Below, piece after piece: positions 53,940 to 64,000 of a DNA stretch of 64,000 nt (the first letter of the stretch is position 1; each line of letters opens with the position of its first letter). The DNA comes from Apodospora peruviana. Its lineage: Eukaryota; Ascomycota; Sordariomycetes; Sordariales; Lasiosphaeriaceae. The position numbers were made by a program, and so were the translations under genes. The notes beneath the pieces are model-generated. The model saw only the letters and a program-made list of their open reading frames with translations. It did no database searches and was not told the origin of the DNA. The stretch lies in contig JAUEDM010000001.1 of the NCBI GenBank assembly GCA_033439685.1, positions 6,696,001-6,760,000 of the forward strand, in the 5' to 3' direction.

Positions 53940-54251
53940 TCACCCTTCGAGCATCACCCAACTTTGTCCCCCTGCTCCGTAAAATGCCCCAAGTGCTCGT
54001 ATTGAGTCGTCTTGAATCGGAACCAGCAGACCCGCCCCCATGTCACAAAACCGCTTGACCGCTTGTTTCCCGTTAAGCGTAATCTGCCAACGCTTGTCCG
54101 GCCCTGACCCGTGTTTACCGGTCTCAGGGAGTAACACCTCCGCCCTACCAATATTCCTAACCGCCACAACGACATTGAATCTCTCCTTTATCTCTGACCC
54201 GACTTGTGGCAAGTAGATCGCATTTGGTTTACCATCTTCGAGCTTCCCCAA
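53940..54251 (-). CDS. Orphan C-terminal exon or gene fragment
   Basis: About 100 codons are open with coding-like composition (GKLEDGKPNAIYLPQVGSE, FNVVVAVRNIGRAEVLLPE, RWQITLNGKQAVKRFCDMG, DDSIRALGAFYG). There is no ATG; a TAG closes the frame just upstream, in a CCTAG|GG context that could be a splice acceptor. It is most simply a terminal exon of an intron-containing minus-strand gene whose upstream exons I cannot place, or the remnant of one. No family is recognised. Confidence 0.35.
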   Translation of the reverse strand: MGKLEDGKPNAIYLPQVGSEIKERFNVVVAVRNIGRAEVLLPETGKHGSGPDKRWQITLNGKQAVKRFCDMGAGLLVPIQDDSIRALGAFYGAGGQSWVMLEG

Positions 54252-55554
54252 ACCCTAGGATGGTGATCAATAACCCCGCTACCTCGCCGCCGGGTAGATG
54301 CGTGTTATGCTTAGGGCAGGTTTGAACAGCGCTAGTGATATCATGACTTGTTTTGTACACTTCGAGGTTACTGCCGTGCTGGTGATGGTGGACCAGGCTC
54401 AGAATAACAGCAATATGTAGTGGTGGTGGTGGCTGTAGTAGTAGTACCAGTGTGTTGAATACGTCCTGTTAGCTCGCGTCTGAGAAGATTTGACGGCTGG
54501 ATAGGATTGGATATTGGAGCCAATGGGGTAAGCAGGGGTCTGGAGATGACAATCGGTATTGAGTTGAGTAACATCGTATTGGCAGTTTACTAGAGGTGAT
54601 AATGGGCATTCGAACCACGTATTGGTTACTACTGATGTATCTTCCTTCTCTGTCTTTAAGGATGAGCAGGGCAAGACTTTTGCAGGTTATCACAGGACCA
54701 AGCATTTCGGTGGCAGGATATAGTGTCAAGACGATGGAAATATTACGATGTCGTACTAGACTCAAAAGCTTGGAGACCACCATATGCATTAATTAGTGTT
54801 ATCTAGGGTGAACGAACCTGAAAAGTGCGAGATTGGGTGTCATGGGTAAAGAAAATCACTTGCAACCATGCTATCCTGGAAGGATCAGGCTTTCAATCTT
54901 ATGGCAGATGGATTTAAAAACTAGGGCACCTCTCAGGCCATCTGGCCCCATGGACGCAGTCCAGGAAATCAACGGTGACTCGGTGAGGGTGGTACCAGAC
55001 ACAGCAGGGGTTTCCGCTTGACACGCATGATGCAATGACTTTAGATGAAAAGTGTCAGATACATGTAATACACAGGTAAAATAGACCACTGGAAATTATG
55101 TAAAAGTTGAGATCGAACAAATATGAAGTGGTGGAATTCAAGTTGAAATCTAGGAAAGATGAAATCACAGATATATCCAGAGTTATGTACCTTATGTAAT
55201 CACAAAATTTGAGGTGTGGATCCACTCCCCCGCCCGGAAAATCTAGCCGCCTTGCTTCCGTACCGCGCCAAACTCCATGTCCAGTGGACCCACCCAGCCA
55301 GCACAAGGCAACAGGAGCTTGAGGTAAGCTCGCCGCACGGTTCAGTCGCCCGCCTGAGCTGGCAGCGTCGACGCGGTAAACCTCCAGCCCTGCCACAGCA
55401 ACCCAACAACCGCCAACGAAACTGCATCCGCAACGGAATCCCCAAACGACGAACACCATCAATTCTACTCACCATATATACCCGCCCTCGGCAGTTAGTT
55501 CACCACATTCAAATTCCCCGACTTCTGCCGCCCGACCGCGCATCATCCTTAGCC
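54252..55554. other. Intergenic upstream of RPT4
   Basis: It contains short TGG and TAG triplet runs at about 54418-54447 and possibly hidden exons of the minus-strand fragment. The last 300 bases should be the RPT4 promoter and leader. No other feature is supported. Confidence 0.45.
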
Positions 55555-56933
55555 ATGTCGTCAGATCAGGAGCGAGAGCACGCTCTCTCCTCGTTCAAGG
55601 CCAAGTTGATTGAATCGAGGGAATGGGAGGCTAAGCTCAAGAATTTGCGACTGGAGATCAAGGGACTGCAAAAGGAGTTTGATCAAACGGAGGAGAACAT
55701 CAAGGCGTTACAAAGCGTAGGCCAAATTATTGGTGAAGTGCTCAAGCAGTTGGACGACGAGAGATGTGGGTTTGCGCTGCCATCTGCCCCAGAACACCAG
55801 AGACTTCCCAACACCCCACGCTGACAAAACTGCGAAACCACAGTCATTGTTAAGGCCTCTTCCGGTCCGAGATATGTGGTTGGCTGCCGCTCAAAGGTCG
55901 ACAAGGTGAAGCTGAAGCAGGGTACGCGTGTGGCGCTCGATATGACGACACTCACCATCATGCGGATGCTGCCGCGCGAGGTTGACCCGCTGGTGTACAA
56001 CATGTCGCTGGAGGACCCAGGACAGGTGAGCTTTGCCGGTATCGGTGGTCTCAACGACCAGATCCGTGAGCTCAGGGAGGTCATCGAGCTTCCGCTCAAG
56101 AACCCAGAGCTGTTCCTCCGGGTCGGCATCAAGCCTCCGAAGGGTGTGCTGCTCTACGGACCACCTGGAACGGGTAAGACGTTGCTAGCAAGGGCCGTCG
56201 CAAGCAGTTTGGAGACAAACTTTTTGAAGGGTTGGTTCTGCCTCCTCCAGATACGGAACCTGTTTGACAATTACTGACGTACCTCCTCTTAGTTGTGTCA
56301 TCCGCCATCGTCGACAAGTACATCGGAGAGTCTGCCCGCCTGATTCGCGAGATGTTTGGATACGCAAAGGAGCACGAGCCCTGCATTATCTTCATGGACG
56401 AGATCGACGCCATCGGTGGACGCCGCTTCAGCGAAGGAACCAGTGCCGATCGCGAAATTCAGCGGACACTTATGGAGCTTCTCAACCAGCTCGATGGCTT
56501 CGACTACCTGGGGAAGACCAAGATCATCATGGCGACGAACCGACCCGACACGCTGGACCCGGCACTTCTGCGCGCGGGCCGGCTAGACCGCAAGATCGAG
56601 ATTCCTTTGCCCAATGAGGTTGGTCGTCTGGAAATCCTCAAGATTCACGCCTCCAGCGTCGTGATGGAGGGTGATATCGACTTTGAGAGCGTGGTCAAGA
56701 TGAGCGATGGGCTGAACGGTGCAGATCTGCGGAATGTGGTTACCGAGGCGTAAGTCTTGACCTCCTGCCTTATTGTCTTTCTTCTTTTGGTACGCGCTAA
56801 CTGTTTTCACAGAGGACTCTTTGCCATCAAGGATTACCGGGATGCAGTTAACCAAGATGACTTCAACAAGGCTGTACGCAAGGTAGCCGAGGCGAAGAAG
56901 TTGGAGGGCAAGCTAGAATACCAGAAACTATAG
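55555..56933 (+). CDS. RPT4: 26S proteasome ATPase Rpt4
   Basis: Four exons (55555-55765, 55844-56230, 56293-56749, 56813-56933) encode 391 residues. Introns are 62-78 nt with GT...AG ends and a CTGAC or CTAAC branch point. The order is typical of Rpt4 (human PSMC6): an N-terminal coiled coil (EAKLKNLRLEIKGLQKEFDQ), an OB-fold region ending PLVYNMSLEDPGQVSF, then the AAA+ module with Walker A GPPGTGKT (about 176-183), Walker B CIIFMDEIDAI (about 231-240), sensor/second region of homology ATNRPDTLDPALLRAGRLDRK, and a C-terminus AKKLEGKLEYQKL. The family identity is supported by the VSSAIVDKYIGESARLIREMF stretch. It sits in the base ring of the 19S regulatory particle and unfolds ubiquitylated substrates. 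An AATAAA follows 125 bases after the stop. Confidence 0.96.
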
Positions 56934-59574
56934 ACGGCAATCCGGATGAGGTATGATAAAGCGATGTGGATTGTTTTTGGACGGAGGTCAGGCGCAGAGA
57001 TATTTACGGCATGGACACGTGCTTTTGACTGTAATATTGTAACAATAAGCGAAGCCCAATAAATATATCTCGGGATATTTCCTGGGCAGCGCGTTGGGTT
57101 GCCAAAACTGAACGGAATCACCTGAGCATGTCTTCTCCAGCGCGACCGAATAAGGCGAAAGCGGGCCTGGCTCAGCTGAATGTGGGTAAGGCTGACCAAC
57201 CAAGCCTTGCCTAGCACCACCGTATGCACATCTGTAAGTATTCCGCCACCTGGACCAACCGCGCCGACAACTTTTCAAACTCTGAATGAATTGTTTGGAT
57301 GGGAGACGAACTAGGCCTGGAAATAGAATCCCGGGACGTGAAACGAGGTGTTTGGCATCGAATATGAGGTCACATGGTGATACGAATAGCTGGGCTGGAC
57401 AGTTCGCAGCAGAACAGTCCGGTTTATAAGGTCTTTCTCTATGATAAACAAAAGTCCTGCGAGGCGACTGCAAAGCGACGATGAGGTTGTCGATCCCGGC
57501 CTCCGTATTCGTCGATAGGTCCGAACTGGCCGGCATTGGGGCCGGCAACCAACCACTCAGCGGCACGGGAAAGGCCCAGATACTAAGAATAGATAAGTTT
57601 CGGTACAGGGTACGGAATAGTTACCGATGCCAAAGCAAGTGGACACAGCAGTTGCTTTTCTTTCGAATACGGGTGGCCAGTCGTCGATCGAAGCACCGAC
57701 CACCTCGTTCCTGGTTTTTTTTTTTGGATGATGGATGAACCTGGGCGTGAACCCCCTTTTCGCGTTGCAAGCTCAGGGCAAAGGTGTCACAGCCGCAAAA
57801 AGTGGGATTTGGTGGTGCCGCTTGAGTGGATGTTGTTGGTTCTCAGCGCCACGCACGCTACGGGACGGAGCAGATCTCTGGCGTCAAGCCCAGGGGTTTG
57901 CATCCAAACCGGTTCCTTCCCCCCCTTTTTTTTTCGTTTGCTGGCCGCGAATACCGATAGCTGAAGAGGTGGTGATGGACGTCACGTCATGCGAAAGTCG
58001 CGTTTGCGCTGTGGCTAGATGTTTGTCGCTATGCTGTGAATTCAGACGGACACTGCGCGCGTTGAAAGTCATACCTTTTCCAGATTGTCAGTTCAAGGTA
58101 GGTTGGTAGGATTGTATTTGTATTACCTATTGGTACGGGGTATTCGGGATTGGTTTGCGAATGCAGGTGAGAAACAAAACCGGTGGCCGGGCTGCCGGGC
58201 TTTAAGAGCGAGACGAAATAAATACAGAGTCCGATATCACTGGCAAAGGTATCTCAAAACGCATTTCTCCATGCCATGGAATGGACCCGGTGCCCCCGGT
58301 CCACAAATTACGAATATTTGAGCCTTTGAGGTATTCCGTACGGAGGTCTTGTCTTAATCTCCACTCGTAGGCCATGGCAACCAGGCAACCTATTACACTG
58401 CAGGTTGCATGCAGCGTTGCTGAGAAATCGCAGCGTGCGGATGTTGGCGATACATGGATAGCGGCGAGATATGAGGAGAAAGCTTTCACGTATGGATACC
58501 AGCGTTACAACTCAGCCACTATGCGTTGTGGGACAAGCTTCGCGCTCAACACCAAAACGAGCAACGGTTTACTTGGTACGAATCCCCGCCGTAGTCCAGA
58601 GCTAAGGAGCAATATGCATGCTGCTAGGGAACCGGGGCCGTTCTCACAAGGCAGATTGGCGATAACAAGGCTCTGGACGGCGGGGTAAGGAGTCCAGGAC
58701 CCCGAGAATTGCAGATAGACATCTACCCACCTAACAAGCTGCAGTTGCAACTTTCCATGGTGTTGATGACAAGCCGAGGCCACACGAGACCTGAGACACG
58801 CTGACCGATATCTGACATGGCATAAAAAGACAGAAGTGGACATAAGATATCGTCTGGGGATCGTCCAGTTACAGATGAGGCCGCCGAAAACCGGGAGTTG
58901 CGAGGTGGGGTGGACGTGCAGTGGCTGTAAAGCTCCAGAAAGCTCCAGTCCGCAAGAGCTGTCTGTCCCTGTATCAGTTGCCCTGTGTCAGTTGCCCGGC
59001 GGTACTTGCGACTTGGCCGGCCGGGCTTCAACGGAGACCGAGGACGGCCGTCTTGAGTCTGATGGAACAGAAGGCCAAGCTGACCTTCTGCGCTGGAAGC
59101 TTAGTCGGAAATAATACCTAAGGTAGGGGTTACTTTCCAGTGAAAAATAAAAACGGGAAGGAATATGTATCTCAATAAGTATCCAGGAGGTGCATCCCGG
59201 CAGACAGGTGACGATTACGGATTACGGATATCGGATTGTCCAACGCCCTGCGCCTACCCCTGTCATTTGCGCTCCCTAGCTCGCTCCATCCTTGCGCCAC
59301 ATTGCACTCCAAGCTGCAGCATTCCACACGCAACTGGGTCCAGAATTAGCCATAAAGACAACTCCCCCATCCGCCGACAACAACCTTTCTGAAACCATCC
59401 ACCATCATCGACTACCAACATCTTTGCAAACTCTCGTTTTCTTACAACGTCGGGACAACGTGTTCTGCTGGCTTCTTGATACCCACCTCCGCATCGTTCG
59501 CGCATACGTAACCCACATCCAGGTCCCAAATCGAGTCTACTTGCATCCCGTCGTTCGCTGGTTGGTCCGTCAAC
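56934..59574. other. 2.6-kb intergenic region before GFA1
   Basis: Besides the RPT4 poly(A) signal and the GFA1 promoter/leader at the right end, I see only domain-free open frames, a T-run near 57715, and one ATACCTAAGGTAGG motif at 59114. Confidence 0.45.
57058..57063 (+). terminator. Poly(A) signal of RPT4
   Basis: A canonical AATAAA hexamer lies 125 bases after the RPT4 stop codon, in an AT-rich context. Confidence 0.45.
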
Positions 59575-62175
59575 ATGTGGTACGTAGCACCAGCCAAACA
59601 CCCCGCCTTGACCGTATTTCCCCTCCTCAGCAGCTCTGGCGCATCCAGCCAAGGCAAAGCTTCAACGGCCACAAAGCTTGCACGACTCGTGCTCTCTGTT
59701 GCCGGACAGGACAGCACTGGACTCGCCAGAGAAGGGAGGGCCGAAGACACGTGGTCCGGACAGATCGAGAGTATCCATTCCGCTAACTGTTGTGGTGTTG
59801 TGCAGTGGCATTTTCGGTTACGTCAACTACCTGGTGGAAAAGGACCGCAAATTCATTATCGATACTCTCATTAACGGTACGTTGCCCTGCTTGCGCGTCC
59901 TTGTTCCCGCTTGGATGAAAGGGGTCCTTTTCCCGGTTCGATCAATTCAACCGCCCGCAAAACTGGGGATGGACCACCGTCGAAACCTCCGCAACAGGGG
60001 ACCTACTTATGAAGCAGGCTCCGCTCCCAAAGCTACAGTTACTGACACATGTTTTCGGCAATTTAGGACTCTCCCGTCTCGAGTACCGCGGGTACGACTC
60101 GGCCGGTCTCGCCATCGATGGAGACAAGAAGAATGAGGTGTTCGCTTTCAAGGAGGTGGGCAAGGTTGCCAAGCTGAAGCAGCTCGTTGACGAGTCCAAG
60201 GTGGACCTGACCAAGGTCTACGATTCACACTGCGGTATCGCTCACACCCGCTGGGCAACCCACGGCCCGCCTTCTCGCATCAACTGCCATCCCCACAGGT
60301 CCGACCCGAACTGGGAGTTTGCCATCGTTCACAATGGTATCATTACCAATTACAAGGAGCTCAAGACCCTGCTCGAGAGCAAGGGTTTCCGCTTTGAGAC
60401 CGAGACAGACACCGAGTGCATTGCAAAGTTGGCCAAGTACCTTTACGACCAGCACCCCAATGTCGGTTTCACCGATCTCGCCAAGGCGGTCATCAACGAG
60501 CTTGAGGGAGCATACGGTTTGCTGATCAAGAGTGTGCACTATCCCCACGAGGTTATTGCTGCCCGCAAGGGGTCCCCCCTCGTCATCGGCGTCAAGACCC
60601 AGAAGCGCATGAAGGTGGATTTTGTCGATGTCGAATATGCAGATGAGAACAGCCCTCTGCCGGCAGAGACTGCTGCTCAGAATGTCGCTCTCAAGAAGTC
60701 TGCGGCTGCCGGTGCTGCCGGTGGCAACTTCCTCTCGCCTAACGGTCTGTTGGGTGCCGCCGACAAATCACTGCTTCATCGCTCGCAGTCGCGTGCGTTC
60801 ATGACTGACGATGGGATGCCTATGCCGACCGAGTTCTTCCTCTCGTCAGACCCGTCGGCCATCGTCGAGCACACCAAGAAGGTTATGTACCTCGAGGACG
60901 ACGATATTGCACACATTCACGAGGGCTCTCTGAATATCCACCGTCTGAAGAAGTCCGATGGCAGCAGCAACGTGCGCGCCATCCAGACGCTCGAGCTGGA
61001 GTTGCAGGAGATCATGAAGGGCAAGTTTGATCACTTCATGCAGAAAGAGATTTTCGAGCAGCCCGAGTCGGTTGTGAACACGATGCGTGGCCGTCTGGAC
61101 ACCGTCAACAAGAAGGTGACGCTTGGTGGCCTGCGTAGCTATCTGTCCACCATCAGACGTTGCCGCCGCGTCATTTTCATCGCCTGTGGCACCTCTTACC
61201 ACAGCTGCATGGCAGTGCGGGGTGTATTCGAAGAGCTCGCCGAGATTCCGATCGCTGTAGAGCTGGCATCCGACTTCCTCGACCGGCAGGCACCCATCTT
61301 CCGCGACGACACGTGCGTGTTCGTCTCCCAGTCTGGTGAGACAGCTGACTCGCTTCTGGCACTGCGCTACTGCTTGGAGAGGGGAGCTCTGACGGTTGGT
61401 ATCGTTAATGTCGTCGGCTCGTCAATCTCGCTGCTGACCCATTGCGGTGTGCACGTGAACGCGGGGCCGGAAATCGGTGTGGCCAGTACCAAGGCGTACA
61501 CGTCGCAGTTTATCGCCATGGTTATGTTTGCGCTTTCCCTTAGCGAGGATAGAGCGTCCAAGCAGCAGCGCCGCGAGGAGATCATGGAGGGGCTCGGTGG
61601 CATCAGCGCACAGATCAAGTCTGTCCTCCAGCAGGACCAGAAGATCAAGGAGATGTGCGAAAAGATGTTCAGAAACCAGAAGAGCTTGCTCCTACTCGGC
61701 CGCGGCAGCCAGTACAGCACAGCGCTCGAGGGTGCCTTGAAGATCAAGGAGATTAGTTATCTCCACTGCGAGGCCGTCATGAGTGGTGAGCTGAAGCACG
61801 GTGTGCTCGCGCTGGTGGATGAGAACCTCCCCATTATCATGATTCTCACTCGCGATGATCTCTTTAAGAAGAGTCTGAATGCCTACCAACAAGGTTTGTC
61901 TTTCTTTTTCTGCCTTTTCTCAGATTTCAATTTGCTGATATGTCTTTCTTACAGTTATTGCCCGTGGTGGAAAGCCTATTGTGATTTGCAACCCGGGTGA
62001 TGACGAGTTCAAGGAAAGCTTGGCCGAGAAGATCGAGATCCCCAAGACCGTTGATGTCCTGCAGGGTATCCTCAACGTGATTCCTCTGCAGCTTATTGCG
62101 TACTGGCTTGCGGTCATGGAGGGACTTAACGTCGACTTTCCACGAAATCTCGCCAAGTCCGTCACGGTCGAGTAA
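59575..62175 (+). CDS. GFA1: Glutamine:fructose-6-phosphate amidotransferase
   Basis: Four coding exons: 59575-59579 (only ATGTG), 59806-59876, 60067-61893 and 61955-62175, for 707 residues. Splicing ATG-TG to TGGCATTTTC gives MCGIFGYVNYLVEKDRK, whose Cys2 becomes the N-terminal nucleophile of the class-II glutaminase. The enzyme makes glucosamine-6-phosphate from fructose-6-phosphate and glutamine, the committed cytosolic step to UDP-GlcNAc, chitin and glycoproteins. Visible motifs are RLEYRGYDSAG, HTRWATHG, HNGIITNY, a fungal-type Ser/Ala-rich insert (about 200-260), then two SIS domains with ACGTSYHS, SQSGETADS, ASTKAYTSQ and LGRGSQYSTALEGALKIKEISY, ending LAKSVTVE. The introns (226, 190 and 61 nt) have CTAAC or CTGAC branch points. 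UDP-GlcNAc feedback and kinase control via the insert are known in yeasts but not shown here. Confidence 0.96.
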
Positions 62176-62723
62176 GTCAGATAGTTGGGATGAGCGTTGT
62201 CGTCTAGATGGGGCGGATTTGTTCCTATCAATCTTGTACTTGTACTTTCTTGTCTTGTCGCCAGGAGTTGGTTGGGGGGAACAAAAGCGGGCGGAGAAAA
62301 CATCTGGGCGCGCGGAGGAGGAAGGCGAGGGAACAACAAACTTGCGCGCATATTACCGGATATGGTTGACTAGGTACCTTTAGGTTGCCGCAGTGATGAA
62401 GATATTCTTTTGGAGTAATGTAACGGTCATTGCCAGGCAAAAGCAACCAACAAAACACAAGTAAATTGGCCTACCTCATACCTTCATGGTGGAACACACA
62501 TTTGATGATAACGTAACATCTTCATACACTCGGCGGAAAATTCTAGTGATACATACATTCAACCCCGGCTTTATTAGACCGGGTCTTGTAAACGTGACTG
62601 CCTACCTATCACCCTTGGGCTTCGCAAGCACCGCAATATCACTGCGACAAATGCTTTGATGACTCGAGATCATACCCATTCTGCCTGCTACCCTAACTAA
62701 TCCCAACCCAGTTTGTCTGATCC
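62176..62723. other. Convergent 3' gap GFA1 / PRE4
   Basis: The gap holds the two terminators and a CTAGGTACCTTTAGGT copy of the recurrent motif near 62370. No gene is seen. Confidence 0.5.
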
Positions 62724-63706
62724 TTACACGGTCTGGGTACCGTATCCCTTGATCCGCTCGGCGAAAGCCCAGCTCTGCCTCTCGAGCTGCTCGTTCTCCT
62801 TGAGCTCGACGCCGGCCTTAGTCACGACAGCAATACTGTACTTGTCCAAGCTGCGCGCATCGCGGTAGAAGAGTACCTTCATGCACTCTTTGACGACATC
62901 GACGGCCTGCTCGCGCGTCAGGCGCGCCGCGTCCTCTTCCGTGGCGGCGTACTTGCGCATGATGGGCTGCGCGAGGGCCGACCCGAAGCCCGTGGCCAGC
63001 GAAGGAGAGGTGAAGGCCGTGCCGCGCAGGTCGACGGACGCGAGGAAAGGTTTGGAGGCGGCGTCGAGCCCGGCGACGAGGATCTGGTTCCATAAGGGAT
63101 CGAAGTCGTTGCGGCGGCGGTACATGAGCTTCTGGAGGTACTTGTGCAGGTTGGCGGCGTTGAGAGTTCCGGGGGAGGTTGGGGTTTCAGGAGTGGGTTC
63201 GGCGGCGTCGTAGGCCTCGTCGATGGCCAGCTCGTTGAGGTGGCGGTCGAGGAATTGCATGTCGGAGACATCGCCGCCGAAGCCGACGACGCTGGAGTCG
63301 AGGAAGACGCGCAGGCGCTTGACGTCGGTGAAGCGCGCGAGGGAGCCGTAGGATGCTATGGATACCATTAACACATGCGATAGAGGCAGTTTATGGCAGG
63401 GACGGGACAGAGCGGAACCTACCTAGGTTGTCAGCGGCAATAACAACACCCTCGTTGAACTTGATGGCGATCACGGACGTGCCCGTCACGACGGGCGACT
63501 GTGTCACCGTCTTCGGGCCGCTGTTCTGGAGGTAGGAGGCATCGTACGCGCCGTAGACGTCGTCTCTGGGCTAGATTCCGTTGTGGAGAGGTTAGCTATA
63601 GTGTATCTTAAATCCTAGCAGTTCGGTATAATGCGCAAGGCTGCAACAGAGAAGGCGAGTGTGCGGGTAAACGTACACGACCCCAAGCTTGCGGACGGTG
63701 ATCCAT
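62724..63706 (-). CDS. PRE4: 20S proteasome subunit beta7 (Pre4/PSMB4)
   Basis: Three exons on the minus strand (63706-63677, 63570-63423, 63355-62724) give 269 residues. Exon 1 encodes just MDHRPQAWGR, and exon 2 starts PRDDVYGAYDASYLQNSG and ends with AADNL. Introns are 106 nt (GTACGT...ATCTAG) and 67 nt (GTAGGT...CCATAG). The mature domain begins near TGTSVIAIKFNEGVVIAADNLASYGSL. There is no catalytic Thr-Lys arrangement, as expected for this inactive beta-type ring subunit. LMYRRRNDFDPLWNQILVAG and TGFGSALAQPIMRKY are typical of Pre4. It forms the beta ring of the 20S core, with a C-terminal tail that reaches the other ring. An acidic Pro/Thr insert (EPTPETPTSPGT) lies after LNELAIDEAYDA. 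It is convergent to GFA1 and 7 kb from RPT4, another proteasome gene. Confidence 0.94.
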
Positions 63707-64000
63707 GTTGACTGGTGTGGTTGACTAATGTGTCTGAGAGTCGTTGGGTTCTCCAGAAAAGAGGGAATTGGACAGCGAATGGTATTGTCTGTCGTAAATA
63801 AAATGTCGTTTCTTTGCGATCGGCCGTTCAGGTGGGTGGTTGCGATGCGGGATGTTCGATTTGGACTGCGAAGATGAGGTTGGTGGTTTACTGTTGGAGC
63901 TCAGGTCGACTGGTGGCCGTGGTGAGCTCAGCTCCCTATTCTACGGATTAGAGCTTCGCGTTCCAGTGCTGCCTTCCCGGTGCTTTGTCGGTCAGAGGTC
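63707..64000. other. PRE4 upstream region
   Basis: Upstream of the PRE4 start there is pyrimidine-rich leader on the coding strand. I see no yeast-type GGTGGCAAA proteasome control element and no other gene. Confidence 0.5.

Noticed and set aside
59292..59786. 164-codon open frame over the GFA1 start
   Set aside because: It has no ATG at its left end and runs through the GFA1 leader and first intron.

Overview
The window looks like nuclear DNA of a filamentous ascomycete (Pezizomycotina, most likely a Sordariomycete). The genes carry short introns of about 50-230 nt with GTRNGT-like donors, CTRAY branch points and YAG acceptors. Gene content is typical of such fungi: a secreted GH67 alpha-glucuronidase, a bZIP-basic/ankyrin regulator, F-box and COP9 proteins. 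There is no operon, CRISPR, tRNA or rRNA that I can support. The class-level assignment is inference from gene style.

Left part (1-20.5 kb): a decayed gene of a cysteine-rich fungal surface-protein family (1.1-1.7 kb); a secreted alpha/beta-hydrolase (3.8-5.0 kb, +); convergent to it, a ToxE-type bZIP-basic/ankyrin regulator whose true 5' exon I reconstructed (5.4-6.95 kb, -); a 5.3-kb interval without a supportable gene; a tiny, probably lipid-anchored Gly-rich protein (12.3-12.5 kb, -); an amidase (13.7-15.4 kb, -); the GH67 enzyme AguA (15.9-18.4 kb, -); and a protoglobin-domain protein with a CP-type heme motif (19.5-20.5 kb, +).

Middle (20.5-43 kb): a very gene-poor 15-kb stretch holding only one 54-codon conserved-looking small Cys protein (29.5 kb, +) behind a TATA box and pyrimidine-rich leader. 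It is followed by an intronless 1189-residue SNF2-type helicase (35.5-39.1 kb, +) and a possible Ser/Thr-rich small protein (41.6 kb).

Right part (43-64 kb): dense housekeeping genes. These are an F-box/LRR-like protein, the mitochondrial Fe-S co-chaperone Jac1/HscB, COP9 signalosome subunit 4, an SGNH esterase, a five-exon glutamine-dependent NAD+ synthetase that looks divergent, proteasome ATPase Rpt4, glutamine:fructose-6-phosphate amidotransferase Gfa1 (first coding exon only 5 nt), and proteasome beta7/Pre4. The COP9, F-box and two proteasome genes all belong to the ubiquitin-proteasome system. Gfa1 commits carbon to chitin and glycoprotein synthesis.

A short palindromic motif built on ACCTAGGT / ACCTWAGGTAGGTA recurs in many intergenic gaps and is the clearest unexplained sequence pattern. 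No obviously new multi-gene system was found. The most promising unexplained items are the two tiny proteins, the bZIP-ankyrin regulator, the CP-tailed protoglobin and the recurrent palindrome.
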